This document shows positions 48,327 to 57,157 of a DNA stretch of 64,000 nt, piece after piece. The notes under the pieces were generated by a model, which saw only the letters and a program-made list of their open reading frames with translations, was not told where the DNA came from and ran no database searches. Origin of the DNA: Sphaerisporangium sp. TRM90804 (GTDB taxonomy: Bacteria; Actinomycetota; Actinomycetes; Streptosporangiales; Streptosporangiaceae); NCBI RefSeq assembly GCF_029846175.1, contig NZ_JARWAC010000010.1:372001-436000 (forward strand), written 5' to 3'. Numbering within the stretch: the stretch's first letter is position 1; every line of letters starts with the position of its first letter. The translations under genes and the position numbers were made by a program.

Positions 48327-49292
48327 GTGCGGATCCTGTTCTGGCACGTGCACGGCTCGTGGGCCACCGCGTTCGTGCAGGGCGCCCACGACTACGTCGT
48401 CCCGCTGGTCCCGGGGCGCGGTCCCGACGGCCTCGGACGGGCGCGCACCTACCCGTGGCCGGCGGCCGTGCGCGAGGTCTGCGCTGACCGGCTGGGCGAG
48501 CAGGACTTCGACCTGGTGGTGCTCCAGCGGCCGCACGAGGCCGAGCTGGCCGAACGCTGGACCGGACGTCGGCCGGGGCGCGACGTGCCGGCCGTCTACG
48601 TCGAGCACAACACGCCCGCGGGCGACGTGCCGCGCACCCGCCACCCGCTGGCCGGCCAGGACGCCGTGCCGCTGGTGCACGTCACGCACTTCAACGAGCT
48701 GTACTGGGACGCGGGACGCGCGCCGGTGCGGGTGATCGAGCACGGCGTCGTCGACCCCGGCCATCGGTACACCGGCGAGCTGCCCCGGGCCGGTGTCGTG
48801 GTCAACGAGCCGGTACGCCGCACGCGGGTCGCCGGCACCGACCTGCTCCCGGTCTTCGCCTCCGCGGTGCCGCTGGACGTGTTCGGCATGAAGGTGACCG
48901 GCCTCGCCGAGGCCCTGGGCGTGCCCGCCGACCGGCTCGGCGCCTTCGAGGACCTCCCGCAGGCCGCCATGCACGCCGAGCTGGCACGGCGGCGGGTCTA
49001 CCTGCACCCCTACCGGTGGACCTCGCTCGGCCTGGCTCTGATCGAGGCCATGCTGCTCGGCCTGCCCGTCGTGGCGCTCGCCGCCACCGAGGCCGTCGAG
49101 GCGGTGCCCGCGGAGGCCGGGGTCGTGTCCACCCGGCCGGCCACCCTGACCGCCGCCCTGAAGGAGTTCGCGGCCGACCCCGCGCTCGCCCGCCGTGCGG
49201 GCGAGGCCGCGCGGGCCGCCGCCCTGGCGAGGTACGGCCTAAAGCGGTTCCTCGCCGACTGGGACCGCCTCTTCGCCGACGTCACCCGCTGA
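48327..49292 (+). CDS. Family 4-like glycosyltransferase
   Basis: 321 residues from a GTG at 48327 with GAGGTGA close upstream. GT-B fold, short: an N-terminal half RILFWHVHGSWATAFVQGAHDYVVPL and DLVVLQRPHE, then VRVIEHGVVDPG and a donor-site segment HPYRWTSLGLALIEAMLLGLPVVALAATEAVEAVP near residue 228. It is transcribed divergently from the nine-gene operon across a 198-base gap containing glycan box B, so it probably belongs to the same pathway. Its last 54 bases overlap the convergent DUF6817-like gene. Confidence 0.88.
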   Translation: MRILFWHVHGSWATAFVQGAHDYVVPLVPGRGPDGLGRARTYPWPAAVREVCADRLGEQDFDLVVLQRPHEAELAERWTGRRPGRDVPAVYVEHNTPAGDVPRTRHPLAGQDAVPLVHVTHFNELYWDAGRAPVRVIEHGVVDPGHRYTGELPRAGVVVNEPVRRTRVAGTDLLPVFASAVPLDVFGMKVTGLAEALGVPADRLGAFEDLPQAAMHAELARRRVYLHPYRWTSLGLALIEAMLLGLPVVALAATEAVEAVPAEAGVVSTRPATLTAALKEFAADPALARRAGEAARAAALARYGLKRFLADWDRLFADVTR

Positions 49293-49823
49293 CGCCCCCG
49301 GTGCGAGCACGGCCTCGCACGCTGCCCAGGCGGCGTCGCCGAGCAGCGGCCGGAAGCGGGTGAACAGGGCGAGCAGTCCGGCGCCGTGCCGGTGGCGGAA
49401 CTCCGGGCTGACGCGGGCGATGTCCAGCTCGTTGGCGGCGGTCAGCTCGGCGAGGTCGCGCCGCCGCTGGAGCGAGGGGGCGTGCCGCTCGCCGGTGAAC
49501 CGGTCGCGGTACACGGCCCCGTCCTCGGCGAGCGCCGGGTAGGTGAACCCCCGGTCGCAGGCGGCGTAGAAGTACACCAGCGCCTCCGCCTCCGGTCCGG
49601 CGGCCTTCGCCAGCACGTCCCTCTCGGTGAGCTCCAGCAGCGCGACCGGGAAGCCGTCGGTGCCGTAGAAGGCGTGGCACAGGCCCGCCTCGCGGAGCGC
49701 GGGCCGCGCCCCCCATTCGGCGAGCAGGGCGCTCACCCGCCGCAGATGCGCCAGCAGCGTTCCGCCCGGGTGCTCGATCGTCTCGGCGCCGCGGGCCACG
49801 AGCAGGTCGATGGTCGAGGTCAT
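49239..49823 (-). CDS. DUF6817-like protein, unknown function
   Basis: 194 residues. The N-terminal motif EHPGGTLLAHLRRVSALLAEWGA followed by LREAGLCHAFYGTDGFP resembles an HD-like helical fold (His residues at two helices) and matches my memory of the DUF6817 family. The C-terminal third is helical and acidic. No signal or membrane segment. The function is unknown; an HD-type phosphohydrolase-like fold is only a suggestion. The 3' end overlaps the divergent-operon GT4 gene by 54 bases in convergent orientation. Confidence 0.75.
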   Translation of the reverse strand: MTSTIDLLVARGAETIEHPGGTLLAHLRRVSALLAEWGARPALREAGLCHAFYGTDGFPVALLELTERDVLAKAAGPEAEALVYFYAACDRGFTYPALAEDGAVYRDRFTGERHAPSLQRRRDLAELTAANELDIARVSPEFRHRHGAGLLALFTRFRPLLGDAAWAACEAVLAPGASAGDVGEEAVPVGEEPL

Positions 49824-49994
49824 CGCCCCATGCTCTCAGCCCGCGCCCCCCCGGGCCCGCGCGGGGCGCCGCGTGAGCCGGCTCGCGAGGGCGTCACCCC
49901 GCGATGAAGGCTGCCGTGGCCGGCAGCGCGTCCGGGGCGTCCCGCAGGATGGCGTCCCTCCCGCCGTGAAGGCGGCCGCGCGCCCCGCCCGTCG

Positions 49995-51074
49995 TCAGCC
50001 GGCGGGTTCGGCCGAGAGGTCGGAGCAGGGGCGCAGGGCGTCGAAGCGGCGCCGCTCGGCCTCGGCCAGCTTGCCGGTGAGCGGCACCGGCTGGCCGGTG
50101 CCGGAGACGATGGCGGGCACCAGCTCCTGCTTGACCACGGTGTCCTTGCGCACGGTGAGCTTCAGCACCCCGGTGTTGCGCGACGAGGCGCCGAGGCCGG
50201 GGCTGTACCACAGGAAGTTGCCCAGCCCGTAGGCGACGTAGGCGCGGCCCAGCCACCCGGCGCCCTGCAGCACGTGGGCGTGGGCGCCGACGATGACGTC
50301 GGCCCCGGCCTCGGCGAGCCGGGCGGCGAAGCGCTTCTGCCGGTCGTCGGCGCAGATCTGGTACTCGGTGCCCCAGTGCGGCATGACGATGATCAGATCG
50401 CTGTCGGCCCTGGCCGCCGAGACCGCCTTCAGGGCCCGGTCCTCGTCGAAGGCCATCGCGATGCCCGACCGGTCGTCCTTGGCCGCCCACGGCTCGGCCA
50501 GGTCGTCGACCTGGCTGAAGCCGAACACCGCGATGCGCAGCCCCCGCACGGTGGTGCGCCACGGCGCGAACGCCTGGGCGGCGTTCTTCCCGGCGCCGAA
50601 GACGGGGAGCTTGCCGCGCCTGGCGTACACGAGGGTGTCGGACAGGCCGACCCTGCCGTAGTCGAGCGTGTGGTTGTTGGCCAGCGAGACGGCGTCCACC
50701 CCGGCCGCCAGCAGTGCGCGCACCGCGCGCTTGTCGGTGCGGAACAGGTAGTTCTTCTGCTCGGCGGTGCCCCGCGTGGTGATCGGGGTCTCCAGGTTGA
50801 GCAGGGTGACGTCGCTCGATGACAGGACCTCGGCGATCGGCCCGAACGCCTTGTCGGGGTCCTTCAGCAGCTCGGCCGTGCGCCGCATGAAGTGCACGTC
50901 GCCGGCGAACGCCAGCGTCACCTCCGGGCCGGTCGGCACGGGCCTCGCGGGCTCCGCCGGGCCCGTCAGGGACCCGCAGCCGGCCGCCAGCAGCACGGCC
51001 GCGGCGGTCAGCACGGGCAGGCACCGGCGGGCGAGCGCGCGGCGCGGGCCCGTGGGCGTCCCGGTGCCCGTCAC
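49995..51074 (-). CDS. CapA-family lipoprotein (metallophosphoesterase-like)
   Basis: 359 residues from the GTG at 51074. The N-terminal signal RRCLPVLTAAAVLLAAGC is a lipoprotein signal with lipobox LAAGC, so the protein is anchored outside the membrane. The PGA_cap/CapA domain covers residues 50-330: FAGDVHFMRR, LLNLETPI, SLANNHTLDYG, MPHWGTEY and VIVGAHAHVLQG. The family is linked to poly-gamma-glutamate synthesis, but most members have unknown roles. The frame is open upstream, but the signal peptide fixes the start. No other poly-glutamate genes are near. Confidence 0.88.
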   Translation of the reverse strand: MTGTGTPTGPRRALARRCLPVLTAAAVLLAAGCGSLTGPAEPARPVPTGPEVTLAFAGDVHFMRRTAELLKDPDKAFGPIAEVLSSSDVTLLNLETPITTRGTAEQKNYLFRTDKRAVRALLAAGVDAVSLANNHTLDYGRVGLSDTLVYARRGKLPVFGAGKNAAQAFAPWRTTVRGLRIAVFGFSQVDDLAEPWAAKDDRSGIAMAFDEDRALKAVSAARADSDLIIVMPHWGTEYQICADDRQKRFAARLAEAGADVIVGAHAHVLQGAGWLGRAYVAYGLGNFLWYSPGLGASSRNTGVLKLTVRKDTVVKQELVPAIVSGTGQPVPLTGKLAEAERRRFDALRPCSDLSAEPAG

Positions 51075-51431
51075 GGCACGCCCACCAGGGACGCGCGGAA
51101 GCCGGGAGGGTGCCTGACCCACGTGTCCACCCTCCAGATCGTTCGGTAGCCGCCGGTCTCGCGGGGACGGCGCGCGGTCGTCGTCGTGGCCGGGCGCGCC
51201 GGGCCGTGCGGCACCGCCCGGGTTCGCCTGCCCCGTCGCGTCGCCACGATAGCGGACCTCGCCCGTCCGTTCTGGGAGGACCGGTACCGTCGTGTCTTCG
51301 CGGCTTCGCGTCCGCCGATCAAGGCCGCCACGTGCCACGCCTCGGTTCGCCCCGTGCCGCCGGGGGCTCAGGGTCCGCATGTGGCCGTTCCGGAATGCGG
51401 GACGACGGTGTCGGGGCGTGGCCGGGCGGGG
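51075..51431. other. 357-base gene-free divergent region
   Basis: It lies between the divergent CapA and HNH genes. No frame with consistent codon use or recognisable motif was found; it should hold both promoters. No clear -35/-10 pair or palindrome was identified by eye. Confidence 0.5.
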
Positions 51432-52211
51432 ATGATTTACCTCGTCATTACCCCCCGGAGCATGGAGGCGGCGCTGAGCACGAGCGGGACGGCCGTCGCG
51501 GTCGCGGGGGCCCTACTCATCGCCGCGGTGGCCACCCAGGGCGGCTTCGACCGCTCCGCGGGGGCCGAGCGGAAGATCGTTCGTCAGGTCAGCCCGCTGG
51601 AGAACCCGCGCGGCACCCGGGCGGGTCTCGATCCGCTCACCTCCCGCGCCGAGCGTGCCGCGGCGGTTCGGCTGATCAAGAAGGTCCGCGTGCGCGGCAT
51701 GGGCTCGAAGGCGGGGTACAGCCGGGCGCGGTTCGGCGAGAACTGGGCGGATACCGCGCGCGGCGTCCCGTACGCGCGCAACGGCTGCCGCACCCGCGAC
51801 GACCTGCTCGCCCGCGACGGCGAGGCGCTGGAGTACCGCCGGGGGTCGCGCTGCGTGGTGGTGGCGATGCGGCTGCGGGATCCCTACACCGGCCGCCTGA
51901 TCCGCTGGAGCAAGCGTGACTCCGGCCGCGTGCAGGTCGACCACGTGGTGCCCCTGTCGTACGAATGGCGCATGGGCGCCTCGCGGTGGCCCAGGGCCAA
52001 GCGGGTGCGCATCGCCAACGACCCGCTCAACCTCATGCCGGTCTACGGGCCGGTCAACGAGGCCAAGGGCGGGGCCGGGCCGGCGTCGTGGCTGCCGCCG
52101 GTGCGCAGGGTGCGCTGTGCTTATGTGGCCAGGTTCGCGCAGGTGGCGGTCAAGTACGGCCTTCCGGTCACCCGTGCCGACAAGGCGGCGATGCTCGCGC
52201 AGTGCCGGTGA
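51432..52211 (+). CDS. Exported HNH endonuclease-like protein (DUF1524)
   Basis: 259 residues from the ATG at 51432 (an ATG at 51462 is also possible). A hydrophobic segment TAVAVAGALLIAAVATQG near residues 20-38 acts as signal or anchor. The C-terminal nuclease domain has VQVDHVVPLSYEWRMGA near residue 168 and NDPLNLMPVYGPVNEAKG near 197, the HNH/DUF1524 pattern of D-H, N and N-x-x-K-G. Cysteines (GCRTRDDLL, GSRCVVV) could form a disulfide. Streptomycetes secrete similar nucleases, thought to degrade DNA in nutrient recycling. It has its own transcript. Confidence 0.88.
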   Translation: MIYLVITPRSMEAALSTSGTAVAVAGALLIAAVATQGGFDRSAGAERKIVRQVSPLENPRGTRAGLDPLTSRAERAAAVRLIKKVRVRGMGSKAGYSRARFGENWADTARGVPYARNGCRTRDDLLARDGEALEYRRGSRCVVVAMRLRDPYTGRLIRWSKRDSGRVQVDHVVPLSYEWRMGASRWPRAKRVRIANDPLNLMPVYGPVNEAKGGAGPASWLPPVRRVRCAYVARFAQVAVKYGLPVTRADKAAMLAQCR

Positions 52212-52352
52212 GCCCGCGGCCACGGCCCGGGGGCGCCGGGCGGTGCGCCTGGTCGTGCGGCGGTATGACGCTGTGCGCAGTGGATCCTCCCGCTACGGCA
52301 GACCTGTGCGTCATGCCGCACCCAGGGCGGGAGTCCACGCCGCCACAGGCGC

Positions 52353-52670
52353 TCAGTCGCGAGCGCCCACGGGGTGGCGCACCGGGAGGGGGTCCATCGC
52401 GGGGTAGCCGACGTGCGGGGTGTCCTGCTGGTTGTGCTGGGGTTCGCGCGTGGCGGCCTCCTGGCGGGGAGGGGCACCCGTGATGCGGCGTACCGCGTCC
52501 TCCAGCTCGTCGGTCGTCGCGCCCTCGGCCAGCGGCGCGCCCTGGGTCCGGCCGCGGGGGGTGGCCCAGAACCGGTGGGTGTGCTCGCCGTACCAGACCG
52601 TCCAGCCGGGCAGCCTCGCCGCGAGCGCCCGCGCGGCGGCCTTGCCTTCCGAGACCTCGTTCGTCGTCAT
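52353..52670 (-). CDS. Small hypothetical protein
   Basis: 105 residues from the ATG at 52670, which has GAAGGT a few bases upstream (a longer frame to 52883 lacks a ribosome site and crosses low-GC DNA). The first ~65 residues form a compact fold, EGKAAARALAARLPGWTVWYGEHTHRFWATPRG, followed by a helix, TTDELEDAVRRI. The tail is Gln/Pro-rich. I do not recognise a named family. The sequence reads like a small protein of the actinomycete accessory pool. Confidence 0.65.
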   Translation of the reverse strand: MTTNEVSEGKAAARALAARLPGWTVWYGEHTHRFWATPRGRTQGAPLAEGATTDELEDAVRRITGAPPRQEAATREPQHNQQDTPHVGYPAMDPLPVRHPVGARD

Positions 52671-52932
52671 CACGACCTTCTTCCCGTGGTTCGCCCGTCG
52701 CACCGGCGGTACGGCGTGGGCCTGTGCCGGCTCCGCGCCCACCCTGGCGGGTGTCTGTACCTGCCGCTTTCCGACGGTTTGATCGACCAGCATGAACCAG
52801 GCCGCTCTGCCCGGATTGTCAGTGGGGAAACCCCCGATCTCCCAAGGTACGGCCCCAAGTTGCAATTTGCGATGAAAAAGCAACCTTGACTGGAGGAGAT
52901 CGCGAGGGTGAAGACGGCGGTATGACAGGCCG

Positions 52933-53955
52933 TCAGACCGGCGGCGCGGCCGGCGGCGCCGTGCTGCCGCGCGGGGTCAGGCGGGCGGCCTCGTCCTCGA
53001 AACCGGCTACCTCGCCCCCGCTGACCAGGGACAACAGCCGGCTGGCGGCGTGGGCGCCGTAGGCGGGGATATCGCGGCTGAGCGCGGTCAGCGCCGGGCG
53101 CACCACCTGCGACAACGGGGAGTCGTCCCAGGCCACGATCGACAGGTCGGCCGGGACGTCGAGCCCCATCTCCTGGGCGACCGACAGCCCGGCCACGGCC
53201 ATGATGTCGTTGTCGTACACGACGGCGGTGGGCCGGGCGGCGGAGCTGACCAGCCGCCGGGTGGCGCGGGCGCCCTCCTCCCCGGTGTAGTCGGTGTGCA
53301 CGAGGTGCCCGGTGACGCGCAGCTCCGCGCACACCTCGATGAAGGCCTCGTCGCGAAGGGAGGTGTGCACGAGAGCGGGCAGCCCGGCCACCCGGGCGAT
53401 CGTGCGGTGCCCGAGCGCCACGAGGTACTCGACGGTCTCGCGGACGGCGGCGGCGTCGTCGGACCACACCGGCACCAGCGAGCCCGACTCGGAGGGATGG
53501 CCGATCACCACGGCCGGAAGCCCCAGTGTCCGCAGCTCGGCCACACGACGGTCGTCGAAGTGCAGGTCGACCAGGATGGCGCCGTCGATGCGGCCCTCGC
53601 CCCACCAGCGCCGGTAGGTCTCGATCTCGTGGTCGTGGTCGGGGACCACCTGGAGCATGAGCGCGTAGGACCGCGCCGACAGCTCGTTCTCGATGCCGCT
53701 GATCAGTTCCATGAAGAACGGCTCCATGCCCAGGATGCGGGCGGGCCGGCACACGGCCAGCCCCACCGTGCGGGCCAGGGCGCCGTTCAGCGCGCGGGCG
53801 GCGCTGTTGGGCCGCCAGCCGATCTCCCGGGCGATGGCCTTGATCGCCGCGCGCTTCGCCTCGGAGACCCCGGGACGGTCGTTCAGCGCGTAGGAGACCG
53901 CGACCTTGGACACCCCCGCCCGGCGGGCGATGTCGGCGATCGTCGGTCGCTTCAC
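52933..53955 (-). CDS. LacI family transcriptional regulator
   Basis: 340 residues from a GTG at 53955 with AGGAGGGG just upstream. The N-terminal helix-turn-helix and hinge are PTIADIARRAGVSKVAVSYALNDRPGVSEAKR (4-35) and GWRPNSAARALNG. The periplasmic-binding-protein-like sugar domain fills the rest. It is divergent from the ABC importer operon, across a 394-base gap with a perfect LacI-type operator at 54244-54259. The recognition helix (SKVAVSYALN) differs from that of CelR/CebR (GRGTVSRVIN, from memory), so this protein may or may not be the one that binds that box. It probably represses the importer until its sugar is present. Confidence 0.95.
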   Translation of the reverse strand: MKRPTIADIARRAGVSKVAVSYALNDRPGVSEAKRAAIKAIAREIGWRPNSAARALNGALARTVGLAVCRPARILGMEPFFMELISGIENELSARSYALMLQVVPDHDHEIETYRRWWGEGRIDGAILVDLHFDDRRVAELRTLGLPAVVIGHPSESGSLVPVWSDDAAAVRETVEYLVALGHRTIARVAGLPALVHTSLRDEAFIEVCAELRVTGHLVHTDYTGEEGARATRRLVSSAARPTAVVYDNDIMAVAGLSVAQEMGLDVPADLSIVAWDDSPLSQVVRPALTALSRDIPAYGAHAASRLLSLVSGGEVAGFEDEAARLTPRGSTAPPAAPPV

Positions 53956-53967
53956 GACCCCCTCCTG

Positions 53968-53975
53968 AACCGGTT
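53968..53975. promoter_or_regulatory. Possible autoregulatory LacI half-palindrome
   Basis: The 8-base palindrome AACCGGTT with a central CG lies directly upstream of the ribosome site of the LacI gene. This is the core shape of many LacI-family operators, but the site is short and may be chance. Confidence 0.3.
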
Positions 53976-54082
53976 AGCCTCCACTGCTCTGTCGTGCACC
54001 CTACTACGCCCCCGGCCATGAAGTCCGGCCCGATGTGCCGGTTCACCCGCCGCTGCTCGATGTCTCAAAGGGGTCACGACCA

Positions 54083-54112
54083 TTGACAGGGCGGCAACAT
54101 CGAATTTACGTT
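54083..54112 (+). promoter_or_regulatory. Candidate promoter of the ABC importer operon
   Basis: TTGACA at 54083-54088 is a perfect -35 box, followed after 18 bases by TACGTT (54107-54112). It lies in an AT-rich island and points toward the importer genes. The LacI-type operator would be about 130 bases downstream, in the leader. Confidence 0.5.
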
Positions 54113-54243
54113 CGCCGTACTTATCCGGTTCATAACAGGCCCGCAACCAGCGGGCTCCGCGGTACGTCCCGCCGGGCTGTTCAGGCCGCGGGGCGAGGTA
54201 GGACGGTCGGCCGCTCCATGCCCTGGAGCGTTTCGCGCAGCGT

Positions 54244-54259
54244 TTGGGAGCGCTCCCAA
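54244..54259. promoter_or_regulatory. CebR/CelR-type operator
   Basis: TTGGGAGCGCTCCCAA is a perfect 16-base palindrome containing the 14-base TGGGAGCGCTCCCA element bound by the cellobiose repressors CebR/CelR of actinomycetes. It lies 90 bases upstream of the solute-binding protein gene. Confidence 0.88.
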
Positions 54260-54349
54260 GGCCCCGGAGAAGCTCGCCGGGGCCGTCAATCCGGTGCCTG
54301 ACACATCTTCGGATCCTCCGCGACGACTCGCGGCGTAAGGAGAATCACG

Positions 54350-56107
54350 ATGCGAAACCGAGCGCGGTTCCTGGTCCCGCTCCTGGCGGCCGGCATGGTC
54401 GCAGCGGGCTGCACGAGCGGCGGGCCCGCGCCCGCCGGTCAGGGCGCCACGGCGAGCGCCCCCGCCGGCGGCCAGGCCGCCGACCCGAACTCGCTGCCGC
54501 GCAACGAGACGCTCTACACCAGCGGCACGCAGTGGGGGCCCCCGGCCAACTTCAACCCGATCCGCGAGTGGGACTCCGCGACCGGCACCAAGGGCCTGGC
54601 CTACGAGACGCTCTTCCACTACGACCCCAACGCCGCCAAGCTCGTCCCCTGGCTCGCCGAGAGCGGCACGTGGGTCGACGACAAGACCTACGAGGTTCGG
54701 CTCCGCCAGGGCGTGACCTGGTCGGACAAGCAGCCGCTCACCGCGAAGGACGTCGTCTACACCTTCGAGCTCGGCAAGATGAAGACGATCCCCTACGCCA
54801 ACCTGTGGGACTGGCTCACCAGCGTGGAGGCGGTGGACGACCGCACCGTCAAGTTCAGCTTCTCCAAGGCCAACTACCAGCAGTGGGACTTCAACCTCTA
54901 CAGCCGCTCCATCGTGCCGCAGCACATCTGGAACGGCCGGTCGGAGGAGGACGTGCTCAACGGGGTGAACGAGAACCCCGTCGGCACCGGCTCCTACACC
55001 TACATGAGCCACGACCAGGACCGCGTCGTCTGGAAGAAGCGCGACGACTGGTGGGGCAAGGCCGCGCTCAACATGGACCCCAAGCCGCGCTACATCGTCG
55101 ACATCGTCAACTCCAGCAACGAGGTGGCGATGGGCCTGCTCCTGCAGAAGGGGCTCGACATGAGCAACAACTTCCTGCCGGGCGCGGCCAACCTGGTCAA
55201 GGGCAACTTCGGCATCAGCACCTACTACCCCGAGCCGCCCTACATGCTGTCGGCCAACACGGCGTGGCTGGTGCCCAACACCACCAAGAAGCCGATGGAC
55301 GACGCCGAGTTCCGCAAGGCCCTGGCCTACTCCGTCGACACCAAGAAGATCGTCGAGGGCGTGTACGGCAACCTCGTCAAGGCCGCCGACCCCACCGGCC
55401 TGCTGCCGCAGTGGGACGCCTACATCGACAAGACCGTGACCGCCGAGCACGGCTTCTCCTTCGACACCGCCAAGGCCAAGAAGCTGCTCGCCGACGCCGG
55501 GTACCGCGACCGCGACGGCGACGGGCTGGTGGAGAACAAGGACGGCTCGAAGATCAACCTGAAGCTCATCGTCCCCTCCGGCTGGACCGACTGGATGGAG
55601 GCCATCCGGGTCATCGCCGCCAGCGCCAAGGAGTCCGGGATCAACATCACCCCCGACTTCCCCGACTTCAACGCCCTGGTGGAGACCCGCGGCTCCGGCA
55701 AGTTCGACCTGGTGATCAACAACGAGCGGCAGCTCTCCAACACCCCGTGGACCTACTTCGACTACGTCTTCCAGCTGCCGATCCGCAAGACGCAGAACAC
55801 GGTCAACTTCGGCCGGTACGAGAACAAGGAGGCCTGGGACCTGGTGCAGAAGCTCGACCAGGTCAAGGCCGACGACGCCGAGGGCATGAAGGCCGTCACC
55901 TCGCAGATCGAGAAGATACAGCTCCAGGAGATGCCGATCATCCCGCTCTGGTACAACGGCCTGTGGTCCCAGGTCAGCGGCACCGTGTGGAAGAACTGGC
56001 CCTCCTCGGCCGCGGGCACGCCCAAGGCCGCTCCCGCCATGTGGCGCAACTGGCTGGAGCTCGGCGGCTTCGAGACGGTCGCGCAGCTGCAGCCCGTCAC
56101 CCCCTGA
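54350..56107 (+). CDS. ABC transporter substrate-binding lipoprotein (family 5)
   Basis: 585 residues. Lipoprotein signal RARFLVPLLAAGMVAAGC with C21 as the lipidated residue, then a Gly/Pro/Ala linker. The family 5 (oligopeptide/oligosaccharide) fold follows: YETLFHYDP, LAESGTWVDDKTYEVRLRQGVTWSDKQPLTAKDVVYTFE near residue 105, and a FRKALAYSVDTKKIV segment. Such proteins in actinobacteria carry peptides or plant-wall oligosaccharides. The upstream CebR/CelR-type operator and LacI gene favour a beta-linked oligosaccharide. First gene of a five-gene importer operon. Confidence 0.93.
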   Translation: MRNRARFLVPLLAAGMVAAGCTSGGPAPAGQGATASAPAGGQAADPNSLPRNETLYTSGTQWGPPANFNPIREWDSATGTKGLAYETLFHYDPNAAKLVPWLAESGTWVDDKTYEVRLRQGVTWSDKQPLTAKDVVYTFELGKMKTIPYANLWDWLTSVEAVDDRTVKFSFSKANYQQWDFNLYSRSIVPQHIWNGRSEEDVLNGVNENPVGTGSYTYMSHDQDRVVWKKRDDWWGKAALNMDPKPRYIVDIVNSSNEVAMGLLLQKGLDMSNNFLPGAANLVKGNFGISTYYPEPPYMLSANTAWLVPNTTKKPMDDAEFRKALAYSVDTKKIVEGVYGNLVKAADPTGLLPQWDAYIDKTVTAEHGFSFDTAKAKKLLADAGYRDRDGDGLVENKDGSKINLKLIVPSGWTDWMEAIRVIAASAKESGINITPDFPDFNALVETRGSGKFDLVINNERQLSNTPWTYFDYVFQLPIRKTQNTVNFGRYENKEAWDLVQKLDQVKADDAEGMKAVTSQIEKIQLQEMPIIPLWYNGLWSQVSGTVWKNWPSSAAGTPKAAPAMWRNWLELGGFETVAQLQPVTP

Positions 56108-56117
56108 CCGGATGACC

Positions 56118-56145
56118 GCCCCCTCCCCGCCCGCGGGGAGGGGGC
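56118..56145 (+). terminator. Intercistronic hairpin after the binding-protein gene
   Basis: GCCCCCTCCCC and GGGGAGGGGGC form an 11-bp stem around GCCCGC, 10 bases past the stop. Such hairpins commonly stabilise the binding-protein mRNA and reduce readthrough into the permease genes. Confidence 0.7.
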
Positions 56146-56161
56146 ATTTCGGAGACCTCTC

Positions 56162-57157
56162 GTGCGCCAGTACTTCGGCAGGAAACTGCTCGTCTACGGC
56201 CTGACGTTCTTCGTCGCCGTCACGATCAACTGGATGATCCCGCGGTTCATGCCCGGCGACCCGGTGGCCAGCATGCTGGCCAGAGCCCGGGTGTCGCAGC
56301 CGGAGGCCGTCGAGGCCATGCGGCTCTACTACACCAACCTGTTCGGCTTCGACCAGCCGGTATGGAAGCAGTACCTCAACTTCTGGGCCGCACTGCTCCA
56401 GGGCGACTTCGGGATCAGCGTCTGGGTGTTCCCCACGCCGGTGTCGACCGTCATCATGGGCGCGGTGCCGTACACGCTTGGGCTGATGATCCCGGCGGTG
56501 CTGCTGAGCTACTTCGTCGGCAACCGGCTCGGCGCGTTCGCGGCGCGGCGCAAGGTGCTCGACAACACGGTGCTGCCGGTGGGGTACGTGCTGACGGCCA
56601 TGCCGTACATGTGGCTGGCGGTGATCCTGGCCTGGGGGCTCGGCGTCGTGGCAGGCCTGTTCCCGGTGGCAGGCGGCTACAGCTTCGCCATGCGGCCCAA
56701 CTGGTCGCCGCAGTTCGTCGGCGACCTGCTGCTGCACTGGTTCCTGCCGTTCAGCTCGCTGTTCCTGGTCGCGCTCGGCGGCTGGGCGATCGGCATGCGC
56801 AACATGATCATCTATGAGCTGGAGTCGGACTACTCCAACTACCTGGCCGCGCTCGGCGCGCCGCAGCGGCTCATCCGCAGGTACGCGTTCAGGAACGCGA
56901 TCCTGCCGCAGATCACCGGCCTGGCGCTCCAGCTCGGCGTGCTGGTGGCCGGCGCCCTGGTCACCGAGATCGTGTTCTCCTATCCGGGCCTGGGCAGCCT
57001 GATCCTCAAGGCGATCCAGAACCAGGACCTGTTCCTGTTGCAGGGCACGTTCCTGTTCATCGTCCTCGGCGTACTGATCGCCAACTTCGTCATCGACGTC
57101 GTCTACGTCGTGGTCGACCCACGCACGAGGACGGGAATGGCAGGGGCCTCCGCATGA
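56162..57157 (+). CDS. ABC transporter permease (DppB-like)
   Basis: 331 residues from a GTG at 56162 with GGAG upstream. Six hydrophobic segments; starts with MRQYFGRKLLVYGLTFFVAVTINWMIPRFMPGDP, the DppB/OppB N-terminal pattern. The EAA-type loop that contacts the ATPases is YLAALGAPQRLIRRYAFRNAILPQITGLAL near residue 225. It forms the membrane pore with the following permease, which it overlaps by 4 bases. Confidence 0.94.
   Translation: MRQYFGRKLLVYGLTFFVAVTINWMIPRFMPGDPVASMLARARVSQPEAVEAMRLYYTNLFGFDQPVWKQYLNFWAALLQGDFGISVWVFPTPVSTVIMGAVPYTLGLMIPAVLLSYFVGNRLGAFAARRKVLDNTVLPVGYVLTAMPYMWLAVILAWGLGVVAGLFPVAGGYSFAMRPNWSPQFVGDLLLHWFLPFSSLFLVALGGWAIGMRNMIIYELESDYSNYLAALGAPQRLIRRYAFRNAILPQITGLALQLGVLVAGALVTEIVFSYPGLGSLILKAIQNQDLFLLQGTFLFIVLGVLIANFVIDVVYVVVDPRTRTGMAGASA

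Noticed and set aside
51071-51331. Short minus-strand frame upstream of the CapA gene
   Set aside because: Poor composition, no ribosome site, and the CapA lipoprotein signal starts at 51074.
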